From the NCBI GenBank assembly GCA_963714405.1, contig CAVQOH010000006.1:124001-188000 (forward strand): a stretch of DNA of 64,000 nucleotides, given 5' to 3'. A model generated the notes under the pieces. That model was not told the DNA's origin. It saw only the letters and a list, made by a program, of their open reading frames with translations, and did no database searches. This stretch comes from JAZGGS01 sp963714405. GTDB taxonomy: Bacteria; Bacteroidota; Ignavibacteria; Ignavibacteriales; Ignavibacteriaceae. The translations under genes were made by a program, and so were the position numbers. This document shows positions 46,298-56,376 of this stretch, one piece after another. The first letter of the stretch is position 1; every line of letters starts with the position of its first letter.

Positions 46298-48769
46298 ATG
46301 AAAAAATTATCAATCGTTATTATCCTTTCTACTTTGTTTGCATATCCTCAACCAAGCAAGGTGATGAACTCATCAGAAATTAAACTTGCACTTAAAAAAC
46401 TCAATGTACTTGGAAGTGTTTTATACGTAGGCGCTCATCCTGATGATGAAAATACTGCATTCCTGTCTTATTGTTCTTCCGAAATGCTATTTCGGACTGG
46501 TTATCTCTCTTTAACTCGTGGAGATGGAGGACAAAATCTAATTGGAGATGAGCAGGCAGAACTTTTAGGTGTAATACGCACACAGGAATTGTTACAGGCA
46601 AGAAAAAGAGATGGCGCAGAACAGTTTTTTACCCGTGCAGTTGATTTTGGTTATTCAAAATCTCCCGAAGAAACATTTAGATTTTGGGATAAGCAAGAAA
46701 TTCTCTCTGATGTGGTTTGGGTGATTAGAAATTTTAAACCTGATATTATTGTTACACGATTTCCGGTAACAGGTGAAGGAAGACATGGACAGCATACTGC
46801 TTCTGCAATTCTAGCTTTGGAAGCATTTCGTTTGGCAGGAGATCCGGAAGTATTTCCGGAGCAGCTTAAATTTCTATCAACCTGGCAGCCAAAAAGAATT
46901 TATTGGAATGGATGGACTCCTGCTTTTGACCAAATGAAAATTTCTGCTGATACATTAATTTCTTTGAATTTAGGAACTTACAATCCTCTCATAGGAAAAT
47001 CTTATACCGAAATATCTGAAGAAAGCAGAAGTATGCATAAAAGCCAGGGATTTGGTTTTGAAGCTTGGCGCGGTAACCGTTTAAATTATTTTGTTTATAT
47101 GGATGGTGAAAAAGCTGTAAGTGATTTACTTGAAAATATTAATTCCTCCTGGGAAAAAATTGAAGGGTCAAAAGAAATAAGTTCTATTTTAAAACAGGCG
47201 GAAGAGAATTTTGATGAAGAAAATCCGGAAAAAATAGTCCCTCTTCTTGCAAAAGCTTACAAACTAATGGATTCCATCAAACCTAATGACTGGGTAAATT
47301 TAAAAATTCTAGAGGTTAGCAATTTAATAAAATCATGTGCAGGAATATGGATTGAAGCAATTGTCGAGGATAAAGTTTACACTCCCGGAGATAGTATTAA
47401 TATTTCAACAGCAATAGTAAACCGATCAAACTTAGATTTTATATTGAAAAATATGCGCATCACTTATTCAACAAGTGATTCATTACTGAATGTAAATCTG
47501 AAGTATGGAGAAGTAGCTTCAATTGAGAAGAAAGTTATAATTCCATACGATAGAAACACAACTCAACCTTTTTGGTTAAGAGCACAGATAGATAATAATA
47601 TTTTTAGAGCAAACCAATTAGAAAGAACATCACCATTTAACAGAGCACCTTTAGTTGCTTATTTCGATGTTTCACTTAATGACATTAATTTAGTTTTTAC
47701 AACACCTGTTCTCTGCCGAGAAAGAGTTCCTACAAAAGGTGAAGTTTATTACCCGGTAGCAATAGCTCCACCAGTAACAGTTAATTTTGAAAACAATTTG
47801 TACCTTTTTGCCTCAGGTGAAAATAGAGAAATTCGGTTAACAATAAAGAATTTAAAGGAAAGTTCCAGAGGAATATTAAAATTTAATTCTTCTACAGAAT
47901 GGAATATTGAACCATCACAAATTGATTTTGATTTTTCAGAAAAAAATGAAGAGAAGCAATTTATTATTAATGTTTGGCCTCCCATAAAAAGTGATGAATC
48001 AGTAATAAGCGCAGAACTAAAAATAAATGGCAAAACATACAGCAGCAGTTTTGTATCCATAAATTATGATCATTTCCCGCTCCAGGTTGTTTTTCCAGAA
48101 GCAAAGGCAAAACTGGTTCGATTGGAAAATATTAATAAATTAGTAAATACGATTGGTTATATTGAAGGTTCCGGTGATAAGATTCCACAATACCTTAAAG
48201 AACTTGGTTTTAATGTTGTTTATTTAGAAGATGAAGATCTATCAAATGGTAATCTTGGTAGATTTGATGTGTTAATAGCAGGTATAAGAGCTTACAATAC
48301 AAATAAAAGAATGCATATTTACCAGGATAAGCTCATGGAATATGTACACAAGGGTGGGACTTACATTGTTCAATACAACACATTGGGTGAAGTCTATGCT
48401 AATCCTGGTCCTTATAGTATTTCTATTTCACGAGACAGGGTAACAGAAGAAGACGCTAAAGTAACTTTAATAAATGCTGAACATCCTTTGTTAAACTTCC
48501 CAAATAAAATAACTGAGCAAGATTTTAATGGATGGATACAAGAAAGAGGATTATATTTTCCGGATAAATGGGATGAAAATTATGAAGTTTTACTTGAAAT
48601 GAGTGACGAAGGAGAAACTCCCAAACAAGGATCTGTTTTATATACTCATTACGGCAAAGGAGTTTTTATTTATACAGGATTATCCTTCTTTAGAGAACTA
48701 CCAGCAGGTGTACCCGGTGCGTATAAACTATTTTTAAATTTGATTTCAGCCGGAAAATATATTGAATAA
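46298..48769 (+). CDS. Secreted PIG-L (LmbE-like) family deacetylase, long form
   Basis: About 823 residues with a signal peptide (to about residue 18). The N-terminal PIG-L domain (about 35-250) has the zinc motif VGAHPDDENTAFL, LTRGDGGQNL, and GEGRHGQHTASA with the third histidine. The rest holds beta-sandwich modules (about 340-570) and a C-terminal alpha/beta domain (about 600-820, FDVLIAGIRAYNTN, GGTYIVQYNTLGEV) resembling a glutamine-amidotransferase-like fold. PIG-L enzymes remove acetyl groups from GlcNAc-containing molecules. Substrate unknown; export suggests an envelope or environmental glycan. ATG 46298 chosen; a GTG lies 6 bases upstream. Confidence 0.88.
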   Translation: MKKLSIVIILSTLFAYPQPSKVMNSSEIKLALKKLNVLGSVLYVGAHPDDENTAFLSYCSSEMLFRTGYLSLTRGDGGQNLIGDEQAELLGVIRTQELLQARKRDGAEQFFTRAVDFGYSKSPEETFRFWDKQEILSDVVWVIRNFKPDIIVTRFPVTGEGRHGQHTASAILALEAFRLAGDPEVFPEQLKFLSTWQPKRIYWNGWTPAFDQMKISADTLISLNLGTYNPLIGKSYTEISEESRSMHKSQGFGFEAWRGNRLNYFVYMDGEKAVSDLLENINSSWEKIEGSKEISSILKQAEENFDEENPEKIVPLLAKAYKLMDSIKPNDWVNLKILEVSNLIKSCAGIWIEAIVEDKVYTPGDSINISTAIVNRSNLDFILKNMRITYSTSDSLLNVNLKYGEVASIEKKVIIPYDRNTTQPFWLRAQIDNNIFRANQLERTSPFNRAPLVAYFDVSLNDINLVFTTPVLCRERVPTKGEVYYPVAIAPPVTVNFENNLYLFASGENREIRLTIKNLKESSRGILKFNSSTEWNIEPSQIDFDFSEKNEEKQFIINVWPPIKSDESVISAELKINGKTYSSSFVSINYDHFPLQVVFPEAKAKLVRLENINKLVNTIGYIEGSGDKIPQYLKELGFNVVYLEDEDLSNGNLGRFDVLIAGIRAYNTNKRMHIYQDKLMEYVHKGGTYIVQYNTLGEVYANPGPYSISISRDRVTEEDAKVTLINAEHPLLNFPNKITEQDFNGWIQERGLYFPDKWDENYEVLLEMSDEGETPKQGSVLYTHYGKGVFIYTGLSFFRELPAGVPGAYKLFLNLISAGKYIE

Positions 48770-48782
48770 ATCTTTCAGAAAA

Positions 48783-48902
48783 ATGCCGGAGGAAAATCCT
48801 CCCCCAATTTTGAAAACGTGGAAGCGGGTATATTCTGTTGTTTTTTTTAACCTTGCACTGCTAATTATTCTATTTTACTTTTTTACGAAGGTGTTCGATT
48901 GA
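48783..48902 (+). CDS. Small 39-residue single-helix membrane protein
   Basis: The frame begins MPEENPPPILKTWKRVY and continues with one hydrophobic helix (about residues 18-35) before a short basic end. It starts 13 bases after the PIG-L stop. Its stop TGA (48900-48902) overlaps the TTG start of the sodium:solute symporter (48899), so the two are translationally coupled. I infer a small auxiliary subunit of the symporter. The ribosome site is weak (AGAAAA), and no family is recognised. Confidence 0.6.
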   Translation: MPEENPPPILKTWKRVYSVVFFNLALLIILFYFFTKVFD

Positions 48903-50602
48903 GCACATTAGATTGGATGGTGATGTGCGGCTTTCTTGCTTTTGTTGTTGCTTACGGTACATGGAAAACAAGAAAAACAAAGGATATTGATTCGTACATC
49001 CGTGCTGGCAGAACAAGCAGATGGTGGACTATTGCACTTTCCATAATGGCTACACAAGCAAGTGCAATAACTTTTTTATCCACACCCGGGCAGGCATATG
49101 TTGATGGAATGCGATTTGTACAATTTTATCTCGGTCTTCCCATTGCGATGATTGTACTTTCTATAACTGCTGTTCCCCTCTATAATAAGCTGAATGTTTA
49201 TACTGCCTATGAGTATCTGGAAAAACGTTTCGATTTAAAAAACAGAATGCTTGGAAGTGCATTATTTCTTACACAGCGTGGTTTGGCTGCTGGATTTACT
49301 ATCTATGCACCTGCACTAATACTTTCAGTTATTCTAGGTTGGGAAATTAATTTAACAATCATCTTAATTGGTACAATGGTTATAATTTACACCGCTGTTG
49401 GAGGAACAAACGCTGTAAATAAAACTCACCTTTTACAAATGGTTATAATAACAGCAGGAATGTTTTCTGCTTTCATCACTGTTTATACTCTTCTGCCACA
49501 GGATGTTTCTGTTATTGATGCTGCCTACATTGCCGGGAAACTGGGAAAGTTAAATGCTATTGATTTTTCATTTGATCTCAGCAATCGTTATACCTTCTGG
49601 TCCGGCATTATTGGTGGAACATTTCTTATGCTTTCTTATTTTGGAACGGATCAATCACAGGTTCAAAGATATTTATCCGGAAGTTCAATTTCAGAAAGCC
49701 GGATGGGGTTACTTACAAATGGAATAATAAAAGTACCAATGCAATTTATAATTTTATTTATAGGTGCTATGGTATTTGTTTTTTACCAGTTTGTTACACC
49801 TCCATTATTTTTTAATACTGTTGAAACCAAAAATGTAAAACAAAGTAGTTACTATAGTGAGTATAATAAACTGGAGAACAAATATGATGATTTGTATAAA
49901 AACAAGCAGGAAACAATCCGTGAACTTTTAAACTCTATAGAAGCTGGTAATGATATATTAATTGATCAGAAAACTGAAGAAATGCTGGGGCAGCAGCATG
50001 AAGCATCACTTATTAGAGAACAGGCTTTAAATATCATCCAGGAGGCAAATCCTGATGCTGATACGAATGATACGAATTATATCTTTCTAACCTTTATAAT
50101 TAATTTTTTACCAATTGGACTCATTGGGCTTGTTCTTGCTGCAATTCTTTCCGCATCAATGTCTTCAACATCTGCAGAGCTTAATGCACTTGCAACAACA
50201 TCGGTAATGGACTTTTACAAACGGCTGATAAAAAAGGAAGCAAGTGATATACACTATCTTAAAGCATCTAAAACTGCAACTATATTTTGGGGAATTTATG
50301 CGATTACATTTGCACTTTTTGCTCATCATCTTGGTTCATTAATTGAAGCTGTAAATATTCTTGGTTCATTGGTTTACGGAACAATTTTAGGTATTTTTTT
50401 AACAGCCTTTTATATAAAGAAAGTAAGCGGCACACCGACTTTTATAGCAGCAATCATTGCAGAAATTGTAGTACTTTATTGTTACCTTTTTACTGAGATT
50501 CCATTTCTTTGGTATAATGTAATTGGGTGCATCCTTGTTATTTTATTATCTCTGTTAGTTGCTTTAATCTTTAAATTAAACAACACAACTGAGCATCAAT
50601 AA
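48899..50602 (+). CDS. Sodium:solute symporter (SSS family)
   Basis: A 567-residue inner-membrane transporter with about 13 helices in the LeuT-like fold. RAGRTSRWWTIALSIMATQA, SAITFLSTPGQAY, TAVGGTNAVNKTHLLQMVI, YFGTDQSQVQRYLSG and LAAILSASMSSTSAELNALA are SSS motifs, including the sodium-site serines near the end. A hydrophilic insertion of roughly 80 residues (about 305-385) with helical, charged sequence interrupts the usual order. Substrate (sugar, amino acid, sialic acid or other) cannot be told. The start is TTG, overlapping the small membrane gene. Confidence 0.92.
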   Translation: MSTLDWMVMCGFLAFVVAYGTWKTRKTKDIDSYIRAGRTSRWWTIALSIMATQASAITFLSTPGQAYVDGMRFVQFYLGLPIAMIVLSITAVPLYNKLNVYTAYEYLEKRFDLKNRMLGSALFLTQRGLAAGFTIYAPALILSVILGWEINLTIILIGTMVIIYTAVGGTNAVNKTHLLQMVIITAGMFSAFITVYTLLPQDVSVIDAAYIAGKLGKLNAIDFSFDLSNRYTFWSGIIGGTFLMLSYFGTDQSQVQRYLSGSSISESRMGLLTNGIIKVPMQFIILFIGAMVFVFYQFVTPPLFFNTVETKNVKQSSYYSEYNKLENKYDDLYKNKQETIRELLNSIEAGNDILIDQKTEEMLGQQHEASLIREQALNIIQEANPDADTNDTNYIFLTFIINFLPIGLIGLVLAAILSASMSSTSAELNALATTSVMDFYKRLIKKEASDIHYLKASKTATIFWGIYAITFALFAHHLGSLIEAVNILGSLVYGTILGIFLTAFYIKKVSGTPTFIAAIIAEIVVLYCYLFTEIPFLWYNVIGCILVILLSLLVALIFKLNNTTEHQ

Positions 50603-50675
50603 AAATAATATTGCTTCTTTTAATTGATTTTTTATATTACAGTATCATTTTATTAATTTATAACGTGGTGTTTAC

Positions 50676-50933
50676 ATGAAGAACAACGAAAAATTTGGAA
50701 TGCTGGTTGTTGGTATTTTTCTTGGAGGATTAATCGGCAGTGCAATCGCTTTACTTTACGCTCCAAGTTCCGGGAAAAAACTTAGAAAAAAGATTGCTGA
50801 TAAAACGGGTGATCTTATTGATGATGCTTATGAACTATATGACAGTGGTAAAGAAAAAGCAGAAGGATTATTTCAGGAAGGGAAAAAGAAAGCAATCAAT
50901 TTATTTGATGATAAAAAAATAGTTAAAAACTGA
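50676..50933 (+). CDS. YtxH-like small membrane protein
   Basis: An 85-residue protein. One N-terminal glycine-rich helix (residues 8-28, GMLVVGIFLGGLIGSAIALLYAP) with the SSGKKLRKKI motif is the YtxH / gas-vesicle-like pattern, followed by an amphipathic tail rich in Lys and Glu. These proteins are linked to envelope stress, but the role is not known. It precedes the TetR gene by 12 bases. Confidence 0.85.
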   Translation: MKNNEKFGMLVVGIFLGGLIGSAIALLYAPSSGKKLRKKIADKTGDLIDDAYELYDSGKEKAEGLFQEGKKKAINLFDDKKIVKN

Positions 50934-50945
50934 TTTTATTAGCTA

Positions 50946-51521
50946 TTGAGAAGAGAAAGAAAGAACCAGATTATTCGTGCAGCAGCAAAACGCTTTGCAA
51001 GGCACGGATTAAGTAAAACCACGCTTAGTGAAATTGCCCGCGATGTTAGGATAGGCAAAGCTACTATCTATCATTACTTCGCTTCGAAAGAAGAATTATT
51101 TTACCAAACCCTTGAATGGGAATCAAACCAGTTTATCCTTGATATAAAAGCCATCTTTAATAATGAGGAAATCCCGATTGGCGGAAGACTGCTTGAATAT
51201 TTCAGTTATAAGGAATCTGTTGCTGCAAAATACAGCTTGTTGTACGAATTGATGCTGCAGCTTTTATACGATGAAAAGTTTGAAAAAGAAAAGAAAATTT
51301 TGGTAAAGCTGTTAAAGGAAGAAGAAAAAGTTGTTAAACTTATTTTAAGTTCTGTTTACAGCGGCAGAATTGAAAACTTGGATAGTGCATTACCATACTA
51401 TATTGCGCTATTAAGTTGGGGATTGATGTTTAGTAATATTTTAAAATCTATTGCTGAACCAGATAGAATAGTCAGTATGAAAGATTTAATGTTTAAAAGT
51501 TTAGAAAACATTTTAAATTAA
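50946..51521 (+). CDS. TetR/AcrR family regulator
   Basis: A 191-residue regulator. The helix-turn-helix TTLSEIARDVRIGKATIYHY (about 25-45) follows QIIRAAAKRFARHGLS. The helical C-terminal domain is typical in length but its ligand is unknown. Start is TTG at 50946. It may share a transcript with the YtxH gene. It is unrelated in sequence detail to the TetR of the efflux operon. No target site is obvious. Confidence 0.9.
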   Translation: MRRERKNQIIRAAAKRFARHGLSKTTLSEIARDVRIGKATIYHYFASKEELFYQTLEWESNQFILDIKAIFNNEEIPIGGRLLEYFSYKESVAAKYSLLYELMLQLLYDEKFEKEKKILVKLLKEEEKVVKLILSSVYSGRIENLDSALPYYIALLSWGLMFSNILKSIAEPDRIVSMKDLMFKSLENILN

Positions 51522-51612
51522 AACACGATAGCAGCGATTAAAATCCGTAGTTCACACTCACCCCTTAATTTATAAAAAGTTTGATTTAAGCAAATTCTCG
51601 AAACTTTTTAAA

Positions 51613-51669
51613 GTTAACATTAACTTAACATTGCCTTAACACTCTCTTAATATAAGAATTATAACTTTG
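51613..51669 (+). promoter_or_regulatory. Four-unit Pho-box-like array and promoter of the TonB receptor
   Basis: Four units in exact 11-bp phase begin at 51613 (GTTAACATTAA), 51624 (CTTAACATTGC), 51635 (CTTAACACTCT) and 51646 (CTTAATATAAG). An exact TAnnTTTG element (TAACTTTG, 51662-51669) begins 5 bp after the last unit, and no -33 TTG is at normal distance, as for an activator-dependent promoter. PhoB-type boxes have the same 11-bp period (TTAACA in Bacillus, CTTAACCT in cyanobacteria). The gene neighbours are for phosphate uptake, which supports the reading. Confidence 0.75.
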
Positions 51670-51712
51670 CTCACGTTAGAGTAAAAATTAATAATTCATT
51701 TGAGGAAGAGAG

Positions 51713-54640
51713 ATGATCTTTAATCAAGAAAATGTACTCACAATAGAGTATGGAATAAAGCAAATAATAAGAACTACAAAATTATTTTTAACAATTTTAC
51801 TTTTTACCTATGTCTTCTCAGATAGTGCTTTCGGCCAGGAAAGTGGATCGGTTTTTGGTAAAATCGTGGATTCCAACACTGGTGAAGAACTTATAGGTGC
51901 TAACCTTTTTTTTGAAGGTACAAACATTGGTGCAGCAAGTGATATTGAAGGAAATTTTAATATCAGGAATATTCCTGCGGGCACATATTCATTAATAGCT
52001 TCAATGATAGGATATTCTAAAATCACAATAACGGATTTAGAAATAATACCTGGTGAACAAAAAAAACTTGATATTGTTTTAGTTTCAGAAGCATTTGAAA
52101 CTGAAGAGGTTGTTATAACAGCAAGAATGATACTTGATAATGAATCAGCACTACTTAAAAACAGGCAGAAATCTACATCTGTAAGCGACGCAATCGGATC
52201 CGATTTAATTAGAAAATCTGGTTCAGATGATGCTGGTGATGCAATGAATAAAGTTGTTGGTACCTCTGTTGTTGAAGGAAAATATGTTTATGTAAGAGGC
52301 CTAGGGGATAGGTACAGCAGTACACAACTCAACGGTGCAGAATTACCAAGTTCAGATCCCGATAGAAAATCTTTCCAGATGGATTTAATTCCGACAAATC
52401 TTTTAGATAATATTGTTACAATTAAAACTTTTACACCAGATAGACCAGGTAATTTTAGCGGTGGTATAGTTGATATAGGTACAAAAACCTTTCCCGAAAG
52501 ATTTACTTTAAAGATTTCTGGAGGAACTTCTTATAATTCGCAAGCTACTGGCAATTCAAAATTCTTAACCTATCCAGGCGGTAACACCGATTGGCTTGGC
52601 ATTGATGATGGTACAAGAGAAGTTCCATCTTATTTGCAAGATCCTGATATTATAATTCCATCGGAAGTAGCAGCGAGATTTGATCCTGAAAAGGCAACTA
52701 TATTGAATGATGCTTCGAAATCATTCAATTCTTTTATGGGAAATACGCGATCTAAAGCACCGGTGAACAGTAGTTTCTCACTATCTGTAGGAGATCAATT
52801 TTCAATGGGAGAAGTTTCCTCGTTTGGTTATTTAGGGAGCTTAACTTACAAAAGAGATTTTAGCTTTTACGATAACGGTAAAGTTGAACGCTACACACTA
52901 ACTGATGTAAACGCAAATGAACTTAATCCTCAGCTACTATTAAACGATAATCAAGGAACTTCAGAATCAGTTTTGGGCGGTTTATTTACTGCTGCTTATA
53001 ATTTAAATACAGAGCAACGATTTTCCGGAACCGCGTTTTATTCTAAAAGCGGTATTGCTAGAAGCAGGTTTATGAGCGGAACATGGCCACAGGAAAGGGC
53101 TGGATTACATACTTATAATAATATTGTGTTGGAATGGATAGAACGTGATATCCTAACTTACCAGTTTAAGGGTGAACATCATTTCAGCAAAATTCTTAAT
53201 TCAAGTGTTGATTGGTCTACATCATTTGCAACTACTAATCAAGTAGAACCTGATAGAAGATTAACAACTTATATAAGTGCACCTAATTCACAAGGAACAA
53301 CTTCTTATACTGTGAGTGGTTCAAATTTTGATAACCCATCACGTTATTACAGGGATTTACAGGATAAAACCAATACATATAACCTTAATTTTTCTATTCC
53401 GTTTGCTCAATGGGATGGATTCAACAGCAAATTTAAATTTGGTGGAATGTATCAAACAACTGATAGAGCATTCAACGAAAGAATATTTACTTACAATGCA
53501 AAAGATGTGATTTTTAATGATGTTAATGGAGATGTAACTCTTCATTTTCAAAATGAAAATAGCGGAATCATCGATACTTTAACAAACGGAAGACCCGTAT
53601 TCGGAAATACAATTTTTGATAGATCATTTGATAAAAACAATTACAGTGGAGATCAAAAGATATTTGCGACTTATGGAATGGTTGATGTACCAATTCTTAA
53701 AAATTTGCGATTTGTTGGTGGCGTAAGATATGAAACAACAGATATGTTAGTTGTTTCTAAGGATTTAACTGTTGAGCAAAGTAAAATAAATAAACAGGAT
53801 CTTCTTCCATCAGCGAGCTTTATTTATCAACTTTCAGAAAATATGAATTTAAGATTGGCAGGTACCCAAACACTTGCCCGTCCTACCTTTAGAGAGATTG
53901 CGCCATATTCATCAAAGCAGTTTGTTAACGGGGAGGAACTTGTTGGGAATATATATCTTGATAGAACTCTCATTCAAAATTACGATGTAAGATGGGAATG
54001 GTTTTTACGCCCTGGAGAAATATTTGCAGTGAGTTTATTCTATAAAAACCTCAACAATCCAATTGAAAGAGCATTTGCGGATGGCTCTTCAGCATCAAAC
54101 AAAATTATTACATTCACAAATGTAGATCACGCAAGAATAATCGGAGCAGAATTTGAAGCAAGACTCGGACTTGATTATTTGATTGAAGAGTTAAGTCCTT
54201 TCAGTATTGGATTTAATCTTTCGATAGTTAATTCAGAAATTGATATCCCTGAATCAGAATTAAATAACCGATTGGTAATTGATCCTTCCTCTTCTACTAC
54301 AAGACAATTGCAGGGTCAATCACCATATATGGTAAATGTAGATTTAACCTACAGCAACCTGGAATGGGGTACCATCGCAGGATTGTATTTTAATACTTTT
54401 GGAGAACGATTATCAACTGTATCAGCTAATTTAACACCTGATGTTTTTGAACAGCCAGCCAACATGTTAAACTTCACAATGTCACAGCAGATGTTTCAAT
54501 ATTTCTACCTTAGTCTATCAGTAAAAAACTTACTGGATGCTGAAATTCGCGAAGTTTATAAATACAGAGGAACTGATTTTATATATCAATCATATAAGCT
54601 TGGTAGAAAAATATCTTTAGGAATTTCTTATAAGATATAG
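51713..54640 (+). CDS. TonB-dependent outer membrane receptor
   Basis: A 975-residue receptor. After an N-terminal signal (ending near residue 42, AFGQ) comes a CarboxypepD_reg-like domain (about 45-125, GSVFGKIVDSNTGEELIGAN), then the plug (about 150-265, SVSDAIGSDLIRKSG, YVRGLGDRYSSTQLNGAELP, FSGGIVDIGTK), then a 22-strand barrel to the C-terminal KISLGISYKI. GAGGAAGAG precedes the ATG. It is the first gene after the Pho-type array and is followed by a type IX-secreted protein; no SusD-type partner is present. Uptake of phosphate or a phosphate ester across the outer membrane is inferred from the promoter and neighbours. Confidence 0.93.
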   Translation: MIFNQENVLTIEYGIKQIIRTTKLFLTILLFTYVFSDSAFGQESGSVFGKIVDSNTGEELIGANLFFEGTNIGAASDIEGNFNIRNIPAGTYSLIASMIGYSKITITDLEIIPGEQKKLDIVLVSEAFETEEVVITARMILDNESALLKNRQKSTSVSDAIGSDLIRKSGSDDAGDAMNKVVGTSVVEGKYVYVRGLGDRYSSTQLNGAELPSSDPDRKSFQMDLIPTNLLDNIVTIKTFTPDRPGNFSGGIVDIGTKTFPERFTLKISGGTSYNSQATGNSKFLTYPGGNTDWLGIDDGTREVPSYLQDPDIIIPSEVAARFDPEKATILNDASKSFNSFMGNTRSKAPVNSSFSLSVGDQFSMGEVSSFGYLGSLTYKRDFSFYDNGKVERYTLTDVNANELNPQLLLNDNQGTSESVLGGLFTAAYNLNTEQRFSGTAFYSKSGIARSRFMSGTWPQERAGLHTYNNIVLEWIERDILTYQFKGEHHFSKILNSSVDWSTSFATTNQVEPDRRLTTYISAPNSQGTTSYTVSGSNFDNPSRYYRDLQDKTNTYNLNFSIPFAQWDGFNSKFKFGGMYQTTDRAFNERIFTYNAKDVIFNDVNGDVTLHFQNENSGIIDTLTNGRPVFGNTIFDRSFDKNNYSGDQKIFATYGMVDVPILKNLRFVGGVRYETTDMLVVSKDLTVEQSKINKQDLLPSASFIYQLSENMNLRLAGTQTLARPTFREIAPYSSKQFVNGEELVGNIYLDRTLIQNYDVRWEWFLRPGEIFAVSLFYKNLNNPIERAFADGSSASNKIITFTNVDHARIIGAEFEARLGLDYLIEELSPFSIGFNLSIVNSEIDIPESELNNRLVIDPSSSTTRQLQGQSPYMVNVDLTYSNLEWGTIAGLYFNTFGERLSTVSANLTPDVFEQPANMLNFTMSQQMFQYFYLSLSVKNLLDAEIREVYKYRGTDFIYQSYKLGRKISLGISYKI

Positions 54641-54698
54641 ATTTATTATAAAACTAAGTAAATAATTAATTAACAAACAAAAGGAGAAATATATTCTC

Positions 54699-56336
54699 AT
54701 GAAAAAACTTGTTGTACTATTTGCATTTATTTTGAGTACTAATCTAGTAAATGCACAAATCGTAATTACGGATGATATTACTGCAAACACCACATGGTCT
54801 GCAAACAATGAATATTTATTGGATGGATTAATATTCGTTGATTCAACAATAACCCTTACAATAGAAGCTGGCACAATAATTAAAGCAAAAGAATCTGCAT
54901 CCATAACCACTGGCGATGGTGCAAGTGCGCTTATTATAAGAAGAGGCGCTAAATTAATTGCTGATGGTAATGCACAAAATCCAATCATATTTACCAGTGA
55001 GTTTGATGATATTAATAATCCAAATGATCTTTTACCCTCTGATAATGAATTATGGGGAGGAGTAATACTCTTAGGTTCTGCCACAACTAATCAACCTGAC
55101 AATAACACACAGATCGAAGGAATTCCCTTAACAGAAAATGCAAGATATGGTGGAACAAATGATGATGATGATTCGGGCATTCTGAGATACATTTCAATTC
55201 GTCATGGTGGATTTTCAATTAGTGGTATCCCTGGTGATGAAATAAATGGTTTAACAATGGGCGCAGTTGGAAGAAACACAGTAATAGAACATATCGAAGT
55301 ATTTGCCAACAAAGATGATGGCTATGAATGGTTTGGTGGAACAGTTAACTGCAAGTGGCTTGTGGCTGCAATGTGCGGTGATGAATGTTTTGATTGGGAT
55401 CAAGGTTACAGAGGTATGGGTCAATTCTGGTTTGGCATTCAACCTGATTTTGAAGCTGGAAAAGGTATGGAAATGGATGGCGGAGATGATTGTGAAACCT
55501 GTATGCCTTTCGCAGAACCTACTGTTGTTAATTTAACACTTATTGGTGCAGGTGTTGGAAATTCACCGGGTGGAGATCAAAATGAGTTAGCGTTGCATTT
55601 GCGTGATAACTCTGGTGGCCATTTTTACAGCAGTATTATTACTGATTTTGTTTCAGACGGAATAGTAATTGAAGATTTAACATCAGGAGAAGACAGTAGA
55701 CAAAGATTGGATGACGGAGATTTATCTTTAGAACATATCTATTGGTGGAATTTTGGTGCAACAAACGTGCTTGATAGTATAGCAAAGCAAGATTTCGTTT
55801 CTGCTTATCTTGGTGGAACGGGAACTAATTTTATTGCAGATCCCCAGCTTGGAAACATTAGTAGGGACCAATCAGGTTCTTTAGACCCTCGCCCATTACC
55901 AAATAGCCCTGTTGTTAGTGGTGCTATGATTCCGGCAGATCCATTTTTTACACAGGTTCCTTATTATGGAGCATTTGCACCTTCTGTACCATTATGGACA
56001 AATGGATGGACAGCGCTTTCACAGGATGGAATAACCGATGTTGAGAAAGAAATATATACGAACACAGTTCCACAAGAATTCAGCTTAAGCCAAAATTATC
56101 CTAATCCATTTAATCCATCAACAAAAATTAATCTTGAGTTAAAAGAGGCTTCTGAAGTGAAGTTAACCGTTCACAATGTTTTGGGAGAGCAAGTAGCAGT
56201 ACTTGTAAATGGTTTTAAAAATTCTGGTTCGTATGAAATAATTTTTAATGCTGAGCAGTTACCTGCAGGGATGTATATTTATTCTCTTAAAACAGCAGAC
56301 AAAAACATTTCTAAGAAAATGACTTTACTTAAGTAA
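54699..56336 (+). CDS. Type IX-secreted beta-helix-like protein, partner of the TonB receptor
   Basis: A 545-residue exported protein. Signal peptide to about residue 19 (LVNAQ). The body (25-440) resembles Bacteroidota and proteobacterial proteins with SNNEYLLDG-like starts, GVILLGSATTNQ, ARYGGTNDDDDSGILRYISI and HGGFSISGIPGDEINGLTMG, a repetitive beta-helix that is often found next to TonB receptors. The C-terminal type IX sorting tail begins about 462 (SLSQNYPNPFNPST) and ends KKMTLLK. An ExxxxD-rich and DDD segment may bind calcium. RBS AGGAG is close. Attached to or released from the cell surface, it probably helps the receptor capture a substrate. Confidence 0.85.
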   Translation: MKKLVVLFAFILSTNLVNAQIVITDDITANTTWSANNEYLLDGLIFVDSTITLTIEAGTIIKAKESASITTGDGASALIIRRGAKLIADGNAQNPIIFTSEFDDINNPNDLLPSDNELWGGVILLGSATTNQPDNNTQIEGIPLTENARYGGTNDDDDSGILRYISIRHGGFSISGIPGDEINGLTMGAVGRNTVIEHIEVFANKDDGYEWFGGTVNCKWLVAAMCGDECFDWDQGYRGMGQFWFGIQPDFEAGKGMEMDGGDDCETCMPFAEPTVVNLTLIGAGVGNSPGGDQNELALHLRDNSGGHFYSSIITDFVSDGIVIEDLTSGEDSRQRLDDGDLSLEHIYWWNFGATNVLDSIAKQDFVSAYLGGTGTNFIADPQLGNISRDQSGSLDPRPLPNSPVVSGAMIPADPFFTQVPYYGAFAPSVPLWTNGWTALSQDGITDVEKEIYTNTVPQEFSLSQNYPNPFNPSTKINLELKEASEVKLTVHNVLGEQVAVLVNGFKNSGSYEIIFNAEQLPAGMYIYSLKTADKNISKKMTLLK

Positions 56337-56376
56337 GTAAATTATTTATACTATCTCTCTCACTACTCTAACATAG

